Source: Selaginella tamariscina (lineage: Eukaryota > Streptophyta > Lycopodiopsida > Selaginellales > Selaginellaceae). Taken from it: a stretch of DNA of 64,000 bases. Below are positions 10,931 through 23,872 of the stretch, piece by piece. The notes beneath the pieces were generated by a model, which worked only from the letters and a program-made list of their open reading frames with translations, ran no database searches and was not told where the DNA came from. Each line of letters starts with the position of its first letter. Position 1 is the first letter of the stretch. Made by a program: the position numbers and the translations under genes. Location: the NCBI GenBank assembly GCA_003024785.1, contig PUQB01000368.1, positions 1-64,000 of the forward strand, given 5' to 3'.

Positions 10931-13430
10931 TACAATGTGCATACCTGGTTATACCCACTGAAGCCGTCCATGATGAGTACATCTCATGACCTGCTACGTC
11001 TTCTAGGATGGCCTTTGTGAATGGGATGGGGAACGAGTCCTTCTATGTGGCAGCATTCAATCGCCAGTAGTCTATGTAGATTCTTTGCCACCCGTCCTTT
11101 TTAGGTATGATGACAATTGGTGAAAGCCATTCTGGGTTCTCGATGAGGTAGACGAAGTCCGCTTCAAGCCACTTGTCAATCTCTTGTTTGGCCTCCCAGA
11201 CGTAGTTCGGGTTGATACTGTACGTTGTTGGTGGCTAGGTTGGATGTCGGGTTTTAGCTTAATTCTGTGCTAGCACAACTCTGGTGGTACTCCCTTTAAG
11301 TCGTGATAGGTCAGGCAAACACTTCTCTGTGCCTACAAAGGTAGTCGGCAATCTGCTCCCTTAGTTTTGACCCTATGTGAGCATTGACATTCACTAGTCA
11401 AGGGTCTTCGTGGTGCCTATGTTGACCTGCTTGATTGTCACTTCATGAGTCATGTTCCACCCATACATTGGCTTGCCGCGGTACTCCTCTTGGGCAGGCA
11501 GGGCGACACTTCACATTTCCTTCCACAAGACGGACCACCTCAAGATTTGTGCTTCTGAAGTGTCTGCTTCGGCCTCTAGCCGAGTCATTAGGTATGTAGT
11601 AGCGAACTCCCGTACTTCATGCTGGGTTTCTACCTCCCCTACGACAAATAAATCTGGCAAGCATGCCAGGATAGCTGCCTCTTCCTCATCATCCAGCCCC
11701 TCGCTCCAGTCTGGGAGGCGGTACTCCTGGGGTCAAGATTCCGATGGTGGTGCCCGGACCTGTTTCGTAGTAACGAATATTATCCTTCATTGGTGGGGAA
11801 CCGGACCTGCTGATTCTCCAGTCATCCTGTACCCTCACACCCCTAAGCCACGACTAGCCCAAAAGTAAGTCGAACCCCCCTTTTGCGTGCATGTCGAGGA
11901 CGACCACATTTATCAAGAACTTGACACTTTGAATCATGATCCCTATCTTCCTCATGATGCCCTTGGGCACCATCTTGGCTTGGTTCGCCATACGTATGAG
12001 GAAGGGTGAGGACTTTGGAGGTGGCATCCCCAATTCATGATGGAGTTCCATCGACATGATATTCACACTTGATCCCCCATCTATGATCACATTGGGGACT
12101 GTGCGGCCCACCACTTGGACGGGTATGTCCGATACATCGTCCACGAAGTCTACTGCTGTCATTGTGACCCTTGGGGGCGCACTATGGGCCCGTGCAGCTC
12201 CCGAGTAAGGACTTTATATAGCCATGGAGATAACAATAGTAGCTCTCCTAGGGTTACTAATACCTAGGTTTCCTGCACCTTCCCAGCAAGGACCTCATGT
12301 AATTCCGTCGTCCCTCTTGCCCTTGGACCTTCCGCGAGTCTCACCTACTCTGCAACAGCCTCTACTTCCGCACGCCTCCGTGCCCACTGTTCTGGTTCTA
12401 CAAGTTCGGCCACCACTTCCTCCCCACTGGATTCCCATTGTCTTCCTCCTCAAGGTCAACCAGTGGTCTTGTATGTCGGACTTGTGATCTCGTGATTGCC
12501 CCGCATTGCAGCTTTTGTGGTGACATTTCTACATGGTTGGCTTGTGGCACATGGGCTAGTGTTGCTGGGGCCAGAGTTGGTCCTTTGGCTACCCATGTGG
12601 CCTTTGACACATGCACTTCTAGCATGGGTTTGAGCATCGCGATCTAGGAGCATCGATACAGCGAGTGGTGCTCACTGCACAACGTGCAGATGCATTTCAG
12701 CCGTCTATTCTTGTTATCATACCTTGGTCAATACGGTTGGCTCTCCTAGGAGTGCGACCTCTGATTGCGGTCTCTTGATCACAACCTATGGTGGGGCTAG
12801 GGCCCCATGATGTTGGTCCCTCAAGTTGTCTGCCTTCTATCATTCGACAACCTAGGTTAGTGTGTTGTTTATGAGCTCAGTTAACTGATAACAATTATCT
12901 ATGTTGTGGGATCCATGGACATTACACACCTTACAATATTTGTCCCCACATGTAGTGTATCCTAACTGGGCAAGAGTTGTAGTTAGGTCTTCTTGTCATG
13001 TTGCCACCTTGTGGGCCTCCCTTCGTTATGATTGCTCGTGCCCCCTGGTTTCTAATCGTCTCTCCTTTCTAGCATGCTTTGAGACGTCTGAGAGGTTTTC
13101 CTTGTTCGTGGTGGTGTCGTTTGCCCCCTCGGCATCTAATTTGTCTTGTGTCTTCTTCTCCTAGCATCTCTCGGCTTCCCACTTCTCAGCCTTCTTGGCA
13201 TATTGAAGTAACTTGTCGAACGTTCGGTCATTTAGCCTAATCCACTTGCGGATCTCCGACCACATCCTTTCTGTACCACATTTTCTTGGTCATGTCAACT
13301 GGGGCATCCCTTAGCCAGCGATGTACCCCAGCATGCGAATCATGTATTCATTGATCAACTCTCCCACTTTGTGCTTCAAGCTCATTAGCTTATCCAGAAA
13401 TGCCCTCCGTGCAATTTCCCAGCGAGCACC
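10931..13430 (-). mobile_element. Degenerate Ty3/gypsy element, minus strand (gag-PR-RT start)
   Basis: Read on the minus strand, the order is gag (13430-12900, including MLGYIAG-type text), a CCHC zinc knuckle at about 12700-12657 (CTLCSEHHSLYRC), a retropepsin at 12162-11854 with VIIDGGSSVNIMS, and the start of reverse transcriptase at 11230-11060 (EIDKWLEADFVYLIENPEW, then PIVIIPKKDGWQRIYIDY). The element stops near 10930 with no RT palm, RNase H, integrase or 3' LTR. It belongs to the same family as the neighbouring plus-strand copy. Many stops and frameshifts make it non-functional. Confidence 0.8.
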
Positions 13431-16030
13431 CCTATACACGAACCATGCGATCAACTACCCAGAGTACTTGAGACTCGGTAGTTGATTGCACAGTCCTACA
13501 CAGCCACTCACTAAATGAGGGAATACTGTCCAATCAAGGTATGCCACGCCACCAACCGTTAGGTTGGTCCCGTGAAGGGGCCCTTGAGGGACAATTGAGA
13601 GGAGCCCGTCCTCGTCACCCACCCTCAACTAGAAGGTGGGGGCACGAGGGAGGACAAAGGTACCCACAAAATACCGGGACGTAAACTATAGCACGTCCAA
13701 AGCGGAAGGTCCGGATCGGAACACTTCTCAAGCTCAACGGGACCATGGGAGTCGATCCAGTGACCTTACTAACCCGCATGCTCAATTGGATGCAAGAGAG
13801 CACCATAGCAGTACCCTTACCTGCATTCTATGGAGCAAAGGGTGAAGACGCAAACCAGCATGTACACAAGTTCAAACAGATATGCGAATTGAGGAGCGTA
13901 AGCGACAATCACAAGAAGCTGAGTGCATTCATGCACTCTAGACAAAAAGGCACACCTGGTAGATGTGATTCCACGAGGCAAACAAAGGAGCTCGCTGGGA
14001 AACCGCACGAAGGGTGTTTCTGGACACCTTCCAGGAGGAAAAGAGCGAGGAAGAGGTAATCCATAAGCTAACGAGATTGAAACAAAAAACTGGAGAGTCG
14101 ATCAACGAATACACAGTCCGCATGCTGGGGTACAACGCCCGGCTAAGGGATGCCCTAATTGACTTGACCAAGAAAATGTGGTACCGGAAGGGACTGCAAC
14201 CGGAGATCCGCAAGTGGATCGGCTAGACGATGATCGGACATTCAACAAGCTACTTCGTATGCCAAGAAGGCTAAGAAGCAGGAAGCAGAGAGATGTTAGG
14301 AGACGAAGACGCAGACAAATCAGACACTGAGGGGGCAAACGACACCACCAAGGATGAGGAAAACCTCTTAGACGTTCCAAACCTACTAGAAAGGAGAGAC
14401 GATCGAGAGCCAAAGGGCACATGCAGCCACAATAAAGGGAGGCCCAACAAGTGGCAACACAGAAGGAAGACTTAACCACAACATTAGCTCAAATGGGATA
14501 CACTACACGCAGGGACAGGTACTGTCGGTATGTAAAACATGGACAATTGTTATCGACTGGCCAAACTCCTGAGTAATAGGCTACCATAGGCAGCCGCATT
14601 AATGATGGAACGGAAGGCAAAAGGGGATGCAAATAGCCAGAGGAGTTATGGCTATAGAACGGAAGGGGACAATCAACCTCGTAGACCGGAATCGTAGGTC
14701 CTGTTCTCGTGAGTGGCAGCCCTACCGACCTAGGTATGGGGATAGGGAGAGACAGTCAGAACGTAGGGAGATAACGTGTGCACTATGCGGAGGTCCACAC
14801 CCACTCTACCGATGCTCATGGGTATTCTTAATCAAACCAATGCTAGAGGCGCAAGCACCCAGCACCGCAAGGGCATGTAATGGGCAGATCCCTGCCGGCC
14901 CAACACCAATCCCTGCACTGTAGGTGAACCAAGTAGCGGTAGTACTACCAGGATGGGACGACAAGACGAACACAATGCAGCAGGCTCCCTTAGCAGATGA
15001 AACAAATTGATTGCAAGTACGTGGAACTAGGAGAATGTGAAGGCGCAAGAGGGAACGGGCAGCAAAACCCGTAGTAGTAAAGTAGTGGGTAAGGAAGCAA
15101 ATTGCAGACCGCTTCTGAACCGGTGAAGCCTAACTAGGGCCAAGGATTGCGGAGAAAGGCGAGGAGTCAGGAACGCCCTGCCTTTAGCATGGGAGAGACT
15201 GAGGCATCGGTGGGGCAAGAAGCGCCACTTATTTTAGTCGCGCAATGGGGGGATTGGCCACAAGGATCAGCGAGGCCCCACAAAGGGGCACTGCAACCAT
15301 AGTGGACTACATGAACGATGTGCTGACCATTCTGGTTCGGATGGCAGGCTGCACAATCAATGAGGTGATTATAGACGAAGGGTCAGCAGTGAACATCATG
15401 TCAACGGAACTCCATCATGAGTTGGGTATGCCAACCCTAAAGCCTACTCCCTTTTAGGTACGCATGGTAAATTAGGTCGAGGTAACACCCAAGGGCATCC
15501 TAAGGGAAGTAGAAGTCAAGATTCAAACTAACAAATTTTGGATAAACATCGTCATCCTTGACATGCACGCCAGAAGGGGATTCGACCTGCTTCTTGGTTG
15601 ACCCTGGCTCAGGGGTGCGAAGGTGCAGCATGACTGGGAGCACCAACAAATAAGATTCCGCACTAGGAGGGGAATTAGGTATGTGTCCACAAGCCAAGTC
15701 CAGGCACCCACGCAAAGATTCAAGCGCTAGAATACCATCTACCAAGTAGGCATAGAAGATGGAACGAGGGCACAACGGCAACCTTCGGCGGCCGTCCTCT
15801 AGGCTTGGCCTGCGTCAGGCAAGAGGCCCCTCACCAAAGAAAACACTACACGGGTGGACCAAGGATCGCAAGAGGAGCGCTCGAAGCCCAAAACAATACA
15901 GACACAGTGCAAGAGCACAAGAACTAGTTCACCGACCACCATTATGATTCTGGAGGACCCACTTGGACACACCCCAGTCAGACGACCAAGGCCCAACCCA
16001 AGCCCAGTAGTAGAATAGACCGACAACCAC
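13431..16030 (+). mobile_element. Degenerate Ty3/gypsy element, plus strand (gag-PR)
   Basis: A short fragment of the family's LTR (ATCAACTACCCAGAGTACTT, near 13450) is followed by gag at 13745-14226 (KFKQICELRSVSDNHKK, then NEYTVRMLGYNARLRDALID). A CCHC-like CALCGGPHPLYRC follows at about 14780-14820, and a retropepsin at 15245-15457 (EVIIDEGSAVNIMSTELHHE). The protease text continues, broken, to about 15600. The element is cut at about 16030, where lipase sequence begins, and no RT is present. It lies head to head with the minus-strand copy. Confidence 0.8.
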
Positions 16031-16033
16031 TCA

Positions 16034-16299
16034 TCTTGCAGATGCTGGATATCTTTCCATGGACGTATTGTCACGTTGGGACACATTTGGCATTGGACAG
16101 TAACATGTCTCCTTACCTCAAGGAGGACGAAGGATTGGTTGAACAGCACATTTTGGAGGCTCTGTTGCATCTTATGGATAGTTATCAAGGGCCGAAGAAG
16201 TCCTTTGTGCCCTCCGGTAAGAGAGACCTCAATCTAATTAATAGGAGCTCTGACTTTCTCAAACCCAAGCTTGGAGTTCCTGCTTACTGGAGGAAATGA
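16034..16299 (+). pseudogene. 3' fragment of a third phospholipase A1-II gene
   Basis: From QMLDIFPWTYCHVGTHLALD to the stop, this 86-codon reading frame matches the C-terminus of the two lipase genes at 22.3 and 26.8 kb. It includes the catalytic-His segment YCHVG and the ending VPAYWRK. Homology begins abruptly at CTTGCAGATGCTGG, straight after gypsy sequence, so about 400 upstream codons are missing, including the GHSLG serine. Downstream sequence to about 16740 also matches the 3' flank of the right lipase copy (GCCAGATGG..AGATAGGTTGTCTTGC). It keeps the C-terminal frame that the left copy has lost. It cannot encode an active lipase. Confidence 0.85.
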
Positions 16300-16895
16300 A
16301 AATGATGTGTGTACATAATGTAGCACAAAAACTTACATAATGATTGATTCTTCTAAGTAATTTTAGAATCTGCACTGTTTCTAGTTTTGATATACTTGTG
16401 ATAGAGCCAGATGGTAGATAGGTTGTCTTGCTAGATTATAACCACCTGTGTGCGTACGTGTCTGTGATAAAACTACATATACTTTTGTTTTGACTTGGCG
16501 TTAGAGTTCAATAGTGGAAAACATGAAAGCGTTTTAGAATGGACTCATGATTACCACATAAGATTATCAAAGTGCTACCACAAATCTAGTTGTAAGAAAT
16601 TAGAAACAATAAAATTTAGGCGTCGATTTGACCACCTGAAGTCATTAGATATCCCGATAGTTAAGTAGACTGAGCATTTTACCATATACCTTTTTAGCAT
16701 GTGCTTCATTGTTGGAAAGTAAGGATTAATTGAGATGGAAATAAAAGCATCGATTCAATTAAACAACAGCCCATTGCAAAAGATGTCATCGATTGTATGT
16801 ATATATGTATATAAGTATTTGTAATTTATTATTTTGTTGCGTATGTTAAGAATATTTTGTCTTATTAACACGTGGCATTACTAATGTATTTAAGT
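16300..16895. other. 3' flank homologous to the lipase arms, then AT-rich spacer
   Basis: 16300-16740 is a diverged copy of the 3' flank found at 28240-28700 and, inverted, at 21850-22250. The remainder is A/T-rich and shows no gene. Confidence 0.6.
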
Positions 16896-19800
16896 TGAAG
16901 GTTAAGAATTTGAAGACAGATTATTGGATTAAATATAGTTATCTTTCAGCGGTGAAGGCGATGGGCATTTCCTTTTTGCTTGGGCTCCTTATTGTTTTTT
17001 TTTTTCTTTTCAAAAACTCTCTCTCCCCTTCTTCTTTTGAGGGTTGCTACCACATGCATACTCGTTCTGCTCAAAACATTGCTGTTTTGGTGGAGACCCT
17101 CACAAATTTGTCTACATAACAACAAGTTGAGTTGCAAATTCAAGTTTCAACATGGGTGTTTCTCCCTCTTGACAACAGCATTGCTTCCCTTGGCCACATG
17201 TCAATCTAATCCACGTGTTTGCCTTGATGCTTTCACTGGCAAGGCTGATGTTGATGTCCATCATTGGCTTGCTGACTTTCATGTCACCGCAAGCTATCAT
17301 GGTTGGGATGAAGCTACCTGTATGTAGGAGTTTCCAACATGTTCCCTGCAATGGTACCAGAGTCTGGCATCTTCTATACCATACAATTGGTCACGTCTTC
17401 ATGTTGACTTTATCCTAGGATTTGGACGGGGAGGAAGCTGCATATGTATTTCAATAGTTATATCATTTACAATTTGGCATTAAATTTAAAACTCTCATGC
17501 TACGTGCTTCACCTAGCATGGGAGGATGTGAACTTGGGCTTGCTTTGGCCTTTTGTACGTGCCTTAGCTCTTACAACTTTGGACAAGGCTCTCCACATGG
17601 CACAATGCTGTGGATTAGGTGCCGTTACTATTGCCCCTTAGCTGCTAGAGCACTTGGTCCTGAAGATCTTGCTCCAGTCCCTATGGATATTGATCATACT
17701 CTAGTTGGTCGTCCTCCATTTGTTGGTTGTCCTACTCCTGTGCATCACCCACTAGTTTTTGGGCATGTGAACAACTTGGCCGTACTTTTTGTGAGTGCCA
17801 CACCTTTCCCAATTAGCAACCTCCTCCTGGATAGTGAGAATTGCATCTCCATCTTCAAAATATTGTCATGACTCTTGCTGCACCACTTTGGCCCTGGCTC
17901 TTGACGTTCTTGTTGTTCATCTAGCCTTTCCTTTAGAGTAGGCTCCCTTTCTAGCACTTGTGGGAATTGATATGATGTGTTGACTCTTGAGGGCAACTAC
18001 ACGCCATATGTTTGCCCTCTGGCCTTCTTTTGCTCTTAATGACAACAACTCAATAATGAATATGCCTTCACTATATAAGGTGTTGTCCAAGGCGTCCCGG
18101 TCTCCATATTGATTGATAGTGATTCCATGGTTTCTTCCATTGATTAGGTAGTGGTGCATTGGTTGCAGCTTCTAGTAGCCTATGTTTGTCATGTATAAAA
18201 ATGGGACCTCGCATGCGGCTTCTTGACATTCAACACCAACACATGTACATATGGGTGCAGTATTTGCACCAATCCCACTTTAGATTTTGCCGACATCATT
18301 TTGGGTGCTTAATGGTAAAAGTCGATACATGCACTTTTGGACTTTGGCTCCTCAACCCTTTTTATCTTGGGCTTCCTTGCTATTTCTTTGGTTCTCTTCA
18401 CTATTGAGGGTACCCTTTTGCTGTTCTTCATGCACGTATGGTTTCTACTAGTGCTATTGTGGATCCGCTTGTTGAAGATCATGCACATGACATCAAGCTC
18501 TTAATTTCTTCATTCTCGTCCATCTTTTCATATGCTTCTTCCACAACTTGTTCTTTGTAGACATGTCATCATATTCCCATTGGGGATGCTCATCCAATTG
18601 CTATTTGCCTTCTCCACATGAGGTTGAGGCATGAGTGTGTGAATGACATGTTGTACAAGGCATGATTTGGCCATTGCTCAGTGGATAAGCATGATGGTAC
18701 AAAGCGATTCACCATCGACTATCAAGGCTCAATGAGGTAATGGTGCATGATGAGTACCCCTTGTCAAGTGTAAATGATATATTGGATCGTTTTGGCAATA
18801 ATTGTTGGTTCACGAAGCTTAACCTAGCCATTGGATACTGGCAAGTCCTCATGCGTGAACTTGACATCCCAAAGACTGCATTTTAAACTCCTTTTGACCT
18901 ATACAAGTTTGTAAAGATGCCCTTTGGCCTTTTGAATGCATCGGCCACTTTCCAACAATGAATGAGGTCTTGACACTGTTGTGTGACATTGCCGACGACT
19001 ACATTGATGACATCTTAGTACACACATGCAAATCATGGGTAGACCATATAACGATTGTGTGTCACACTTTGACTTGTTTGTAGTAGTTCGACTTGATGCT
19101 CAAGTTATCAAAGTGTTAGTTTGGTACCATGTTTATCTGATGACCTGCATGTTGATCCTAACAAGGTGTCTACTATGAAGGAGTATCCAACACCTTAGTC
19201 ACAGATCGAGCTTCAATGTTTCTTGGGTTTGCTACCTACCTAGGTTGTTTCCTTCCGTCACTCACAAAATTGATAGCTCCCTTGTGTGTTGTCCTATGTG
19301 AATGTCCATTTCATTGGTCTCCTACTACGTCCAAGGCCTTCAATACATTGTGTGACCTTTTGTCGTCTCCTCCCGTCCTTCACTTCTCAAATTTTTCACA
19401 ACCTTTTATTATGCATACGGATGTATATGATGTCAATGTGTGGGAGCGATCCTAATGCAATTGGATTCATCCCACACCATCACACCATCGTCCTATAGCG
19501 TCTCTAACGCCTACTAAACGCAATTATTCAACCTCAGATAAGGAGTGTTTAGTTATTGTTTGGGCATTTAGGAAGTTTCATGCCCACATGCATGGGTCTC
19601 ATATAGATGTGGAGTGTGACTACCATGTGGCTATCATCTGACTCATCTCTGTTAAAGAAGAAGGAATTGGTAGGTCCTCTTGCTTGTTGGGAACTGGGAT
19701 TACAACCATATGACTTCATAATATGTCATTGGTTTGGTCTCTTCATGGTTGACATTGATGCTTTCTCTCATGCACCACATCCTTAAAGTCCATGTGCCTT

Positions 19801-20560
19801 CCACACTTTCAACATCCTCTACGCCTCATGCGCCTGGTCTTATCAACCCATCTGGCACAATGGTTCTCTATCCTTTACCTGACATTTCTACTCTTTTGGC
19901 TACTTAGGAACATGAGCCATGGATTCGACATCTTTGTGTGGCACTCATTACACCTAAGCCTCCCGAGGACATTCAATTTCATTAATACTCATCACAATTT
20001 TGTATATGGAAGAAACTATTGTTCTTCATGGGAACAAATCCTCCACAATTGGTCATTCCCACTTAGTTCATGTCGATGTACTTGTCTGCCTTCCATAACT
20101 CACCTTTAAGAGCTCATCTTGGAACATCTAAGATCCTAGACAAGTTGGATATTGGCCATGAATGCATTCATCAGTGATGGAGTACATCAAGATATGTGTG
20201 CCTTGTGAAACACATAATAATCCAACAACGATGTTGCATGGTAAACTATAATTTATTCATGTGTCTCGTCCTTTTGAGCTAATGGCCTATGACTTAATAG
20301 GTCCTTCTCTACGCAGCTATCTCAGCAACTAGTACATCTATGTCATTAGTGGATATCTGATGAGGTGGGTTGAGGTGAGTGCTCTACCTAACACTTCTGC
20401 ATTTGGTTTTTATTATCTTTTGTTAAAAATAATGACCAGCAAAATAATTGACATGTTCCTAAAGTATTTGAGTTGGTCAGCATCTATAGTAGTTGGTGAC
20501 CAACTCTGTGTATTTATTAAAGAAGATAATACAAGTTTTGTTCTTAAACAAACAGACTAA
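16896..20560 (+). mobile_element. Degenerate Ty3/gypsy element (gag-PR-RT-RH-IN traces)
   Basis: Plus-strand fragments follow gypsy order. There is gag near 17215 (DAFTGKADVDVHHWLADF), a protease trace near 18090 (VSILIDSDSMVSS) and RT near 18710 (GTKRFTIDYQGS). Then come KLNLAIGYWQVLMRE near 18820, KMPFGLLNASATFQQ near 18915 and DDYIDDILVHT near 19000. RT thumb and RNase H follow at 19216-19640 (GFATYLGCFLPSLTKLIAPL), with integrase-region traces to about 20340. Stops occur throughout. No LTRs were identified. It ends where the left arm of the lipase inverted duplication starts. Confidence 0.75.
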
Positions 20561-22302
20561 TGAGCATTAAGAATACTTATGACCAACATTACTTGTATAA
20601 TTCAACATGGTGATCAACTTTACTCTTGGTAATCAGGTACGCCAACCTAGTGACCACAAAGTTCTTGAACAAGACAACTTAGTGACCCACATGAATAATG
20701 AGTGACCAACATTATGTACATCATCAACTTCATAACTAAACAACAAATTCAATCTTTTATGTAGGAAGAAGTTAGGAACTGTTAATAATCATCAAGTAAG
20801 TGTAATGTTGTATTAGTTATAATAATGAGAAAAAACTACTTTCTATTATAGTATTAGAAAATTAAGATGCCTAGTTCTAGGCAAATGCAATGCATTTGAC
20901 ACTATTATTATATGGTCACAGTCATTTAAGTTGCACAATGCAAAAATACTCTAAGGCATTGCGGCCAACCAGCACATCATACACATATATAATCATATTA
21001 ATGACAATGATTTAAATATTTTGCTTTTATTATACATATATCATGTTAAAGATCACCACATATAATGGTTTAAATCACTTGCATATATAATTACATGTTA
21101 ACCTGACTTGTACCAAAAATGAATGTGCATGTAACATCAATTTGACATTGAGTATTCAATAAAAATTCTTGTTAAACATATTTTAGGTCTTTTTAACAAA
21201 TAGGATTTATATTGTTCCCTGTAGATTGCCCTCCTACTTTTATCTATTTTTAGTAGACCTGCAAACTTTAGTACGTTTATAAGCAGCTAATAAATAAATA
21301 TATATATATATATATATATAATTGTTGTTATATTTGATTTATTATAAATTTGCATATGGAAAGGTATGGCTTAACCTTTAATGTCTTAATCAATAGTCAA
21401 TAGGTTAACCTTCATTATTTCATAATACTATAATCTATGAAATCCAACAAAATAATATATATTAAACACGTTGTTAATATATTCATTGTGTCCTATTCAA
21501 AGGTGAGTGCTTTGGTGAGTCTCTAGCAGACCATAGTAAATTACCCTTTTCTTTGTTTTGTTTTTCAGTACTGTGCTTTTCAATTATCGATGGGACTCGA
21601 ACCATCCCACTGTCTTTTCTGAACGGTACATTGATAATAATTCAAATTTTTTTTTTAAGTGATAACCTTTCATTTACTATTTTGTTTAAAGAAACTTCAG
21701 TTCTATAATGTATTATGCACATGTCATGTTTATATGTCATAAATACATGCTATATAATAATAGTCACATGATATTTTAATACACTAAAAATATATGCACT
21801 TTTATGTTTACACGTATACTATATACAAATTGAATATATATGTTTTGTTTATTCAAAGTAAAAACGAAAGTTCAATTTCTAGGCTCCACACAGACGATGT
21901 GACTCCCATCCTTCCACCAACACGTCGATATGATATACCTAGAGTATTATTATATTATTTAGATATATATCCACACATAAAGTAGATAACTTTAAATAGC
22001 ATCGCCATATGTGTTATGTAGATATCATATAACGTCAATTCCACTTTAAAATTATGTATAATCACATTACAATGGCACTGTTTCTAATTTTTTGCAACCA
22101 GATTTGTTAAGGCAACTCTTTCATTCGCAAACACGTAGGCACACAGGTGGTTATAATCTAGCAAGACAACCTATCTCCCATCTGGCTATGCCACATGTAC
22201 AATTTAATAATAGTTAAAAAGAATCAATCATTATGTATCTTCATTTCCTCCAGCGAGCAGGAACTCCAAGCTCGGGTTTGAGGAAGTCAGAGCTCTTGTT
22301 AA

Positions 22303-23703
22303 TTAGATTGAGGTCTCTCTTACCAGAGGCACAAAGGCCTTCTTCGGCCCTTGATAACCATCCACAAGATGCAACAGAGCCTCCAAATTGTGCTGTTCAA
22401 CCAGTCCTCCGTCCTCCCTGAGGTAAGGAGACATGTTACTGTCCAGTGCCAAATGTGTCCCAACGTGACAATACGTCCATGGAAAGATATCCAGCATCTG
22501 CAAGACGAACGTCCACAAGTGTTCGTTGAGTAAAACTCCAGGAACCTTGGGTACCATGTCATTCCTGTTGAACATCCTCAGGACCTTGATTCCGAGCTCA
22601 TCGCACCGCTCCTTAAAATCTGCGTCCCCAACACGAGGCGCCGAGAACGAGAACACAGTGACAGGAATTGTGGGAGTTGTACTTGCTTTCTCATTGACTT
22701 TAACAGACAGGGTGTTCTTGACTAACGTAGTTTTCGATTTCCCCGCCGTTACAGTTAATGTGTCCTTGTCTAGCCTTGTCTCTACCCTGGGAGATGGACT
22801 TCCCAAAGCTTCCTCATGCTTTGCCTCTATATTCATCCGATCCGACTTCTCCTTGAGTTCACTCGACTCGTACACAGTAAACGATGCCTTGGCCATGTTG
22901 TGCTTGTGAGGTGACAAGAGATGCGGGGATAGTTGCTTAACATGCACTGGCAATGGAGAAAGTTGCCTGGTGTTCACTCCCAGCTCTGCAATGTCATAAG
23001 CACACAGGAGAGCCAAGGCCCCTCCCAAGCTGTGCCCAGTGACCGTGATGCTCAGCTCTTCGTTTTTGTAAACACTGAGCAGCCTGCTGATCTCGAACAG
23101 AACTTGGTAGCGTGCACTCTGTTGATTATGCCTGCTATTGGGGACGTAAGAAGTGTATATACTGAGGAACCCAGCCTCCACCTCAACCCCTCTTGTTAAG
23201 TCGTCGTGCGGATCGAGTCCACATGGCTTTAAAACGTCTTTGATGTTCTCTATCCACTCAAGCTTGGTGACAGTCCCACGCCAAGCGATGGCAATATCCC
23301 GCCGTCCCAGCCGTTTGATCTCTTCCTCGGAAGTACTCACTGCAATGAAGCCCATCCAGTTGGAGTCTCTGCTCCACGTGTCCTCCCCAGTCTGGGGCTG
23401 CTTGAAGAAACCCGGCAACCACAAACGTGAGGTTGCATATATGAACTTGGTGATCTCATATCCCGTGGTCGGCAATCCTACGCTTGCCAGAAGCTCCTCC
23501 TTGGTGTATCTGGAGTTTCCACACTGAGTGGATGACTCATCGTACTCGAAACAGTCGTAGCATGCCTGAGCGAATTCACCGTATCTGATGATCTCCCTCC
23601 GGAGGTTTTCATCCACTGATGCACCGCCCGTTTCATCGGGAAGCAAGTTCTTCCAGTCGTTGGCACCTTGTATTTCTCGCCAGCACTCGCTAAGAGGAGC
23701 CAT
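22303..23703 (-). CDS. Phospholipase A1-II (DAD1-like lipase), left copy; frameshifted near its C-terminus
   Basis: This intronless frame encodes 466 aa of a class 3 lipase that hydrolyses the sn-1 acyl bond of glycerolipids; PLA1-II members are mostly cytosolic. Visible features are the N-terminal WREIQGANDWKNLL typical of the family, the nucleophile motif GHSLGG at 223-228 (Ser225), Asp382 in RMFNRNDMVPKVPG and His413 in YCHVGTHLALD, a full triad. Between Ser and Asp there is an unusual hydrophilic insert of about 100 residues (250-350, rich in K, E, S, T). Compared with the copies at 26.8 and 16.03 kb, one C is missing near 22325, so the last ~30 residues are replaced by VRETSI. The triad is upstream of the break, so activity could survive. 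No transit peptide is evident. The ATG matches the right copy and has a TATA box about 160 bp upstream. Confidence 0.9.
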   Translation of the reverse strand: MAPLSECWREIQGANDWKNLLPDETGGASVDENLRREIIRYGEFAQACYDCFEYDESSTQCGNSRYTKEELLASVGLPTTGYEITKFIYATSRLWLPGFFKQPQTGEDTWSRDSNWMGFIAVSTSEEEIKRLGRRDIAIAWRGTVTKLEWIENIKDVLKPCGLDPHDDLTRGVEVEAGFLSIYTSYVPNSRHNQQSARYQVLFEISRLLSVYKNEELSITVTGHSLGGALALLCAYDIAELGVNTRQLSPLPVHVKQLSPHLLSPHKHNMAKASFTVYESSELKEKSDRMNIEAKHEEALGSPSPRVETRLDKDTLTVTAGKSKTTLVKNTLSVKVNEKASTTPTIPVTVFSFSAPRVGDADFKERCDELGIKVLRMFNRNDMVPKVPGVLLNEHLWTFVLQMLDIFPWTYCHVGTHLALDSNMSPYLREDGGLVEQHNLEALLHLVDGYQGPKKAFVPLVRETSI

Positions 23704-23863
23704 TGCTGACTTGTACTCAGCCGACAGGATGAAAATCTAAGGCACTCAAATGTACAAGAATATAATACGTATGGAGCTCCTGTTTAAATAAAATCACTTA
23801 CTTGTCTTGAAAAAATTGTAGATGAACTTGATATAATTGAATGAGGGAAATATATCGGAATGG

Positions 23864-23872
23864 ATTTTTATA
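23864..23872 (-). promoter_or_regulatory. TATA box of the left lipase gene
   Basis: The minus strand reads TATAAAAAT about 160 bp before the ATG. The same sequence in the same context (CCATTCACAGTATAAAAATCCATTCC) stands before the right copy, so it is conserved between the duplicates. Confidence 0.6.

Noticed and set aside
11452..13164. Plus-strand frames of up to 138 codons
   Set aside because: They lie antisense to gag, zinc knuckle, protease and RT of the minus-strand gypsy copy.
22526..23527. Plus-strand open frames of 88-127 codons over the left lipase, and their minus-strand mirrors over the right one
   Set aside because: They are antisense shadows of the lipase coding sequence and occur identically in both copies for that reason.
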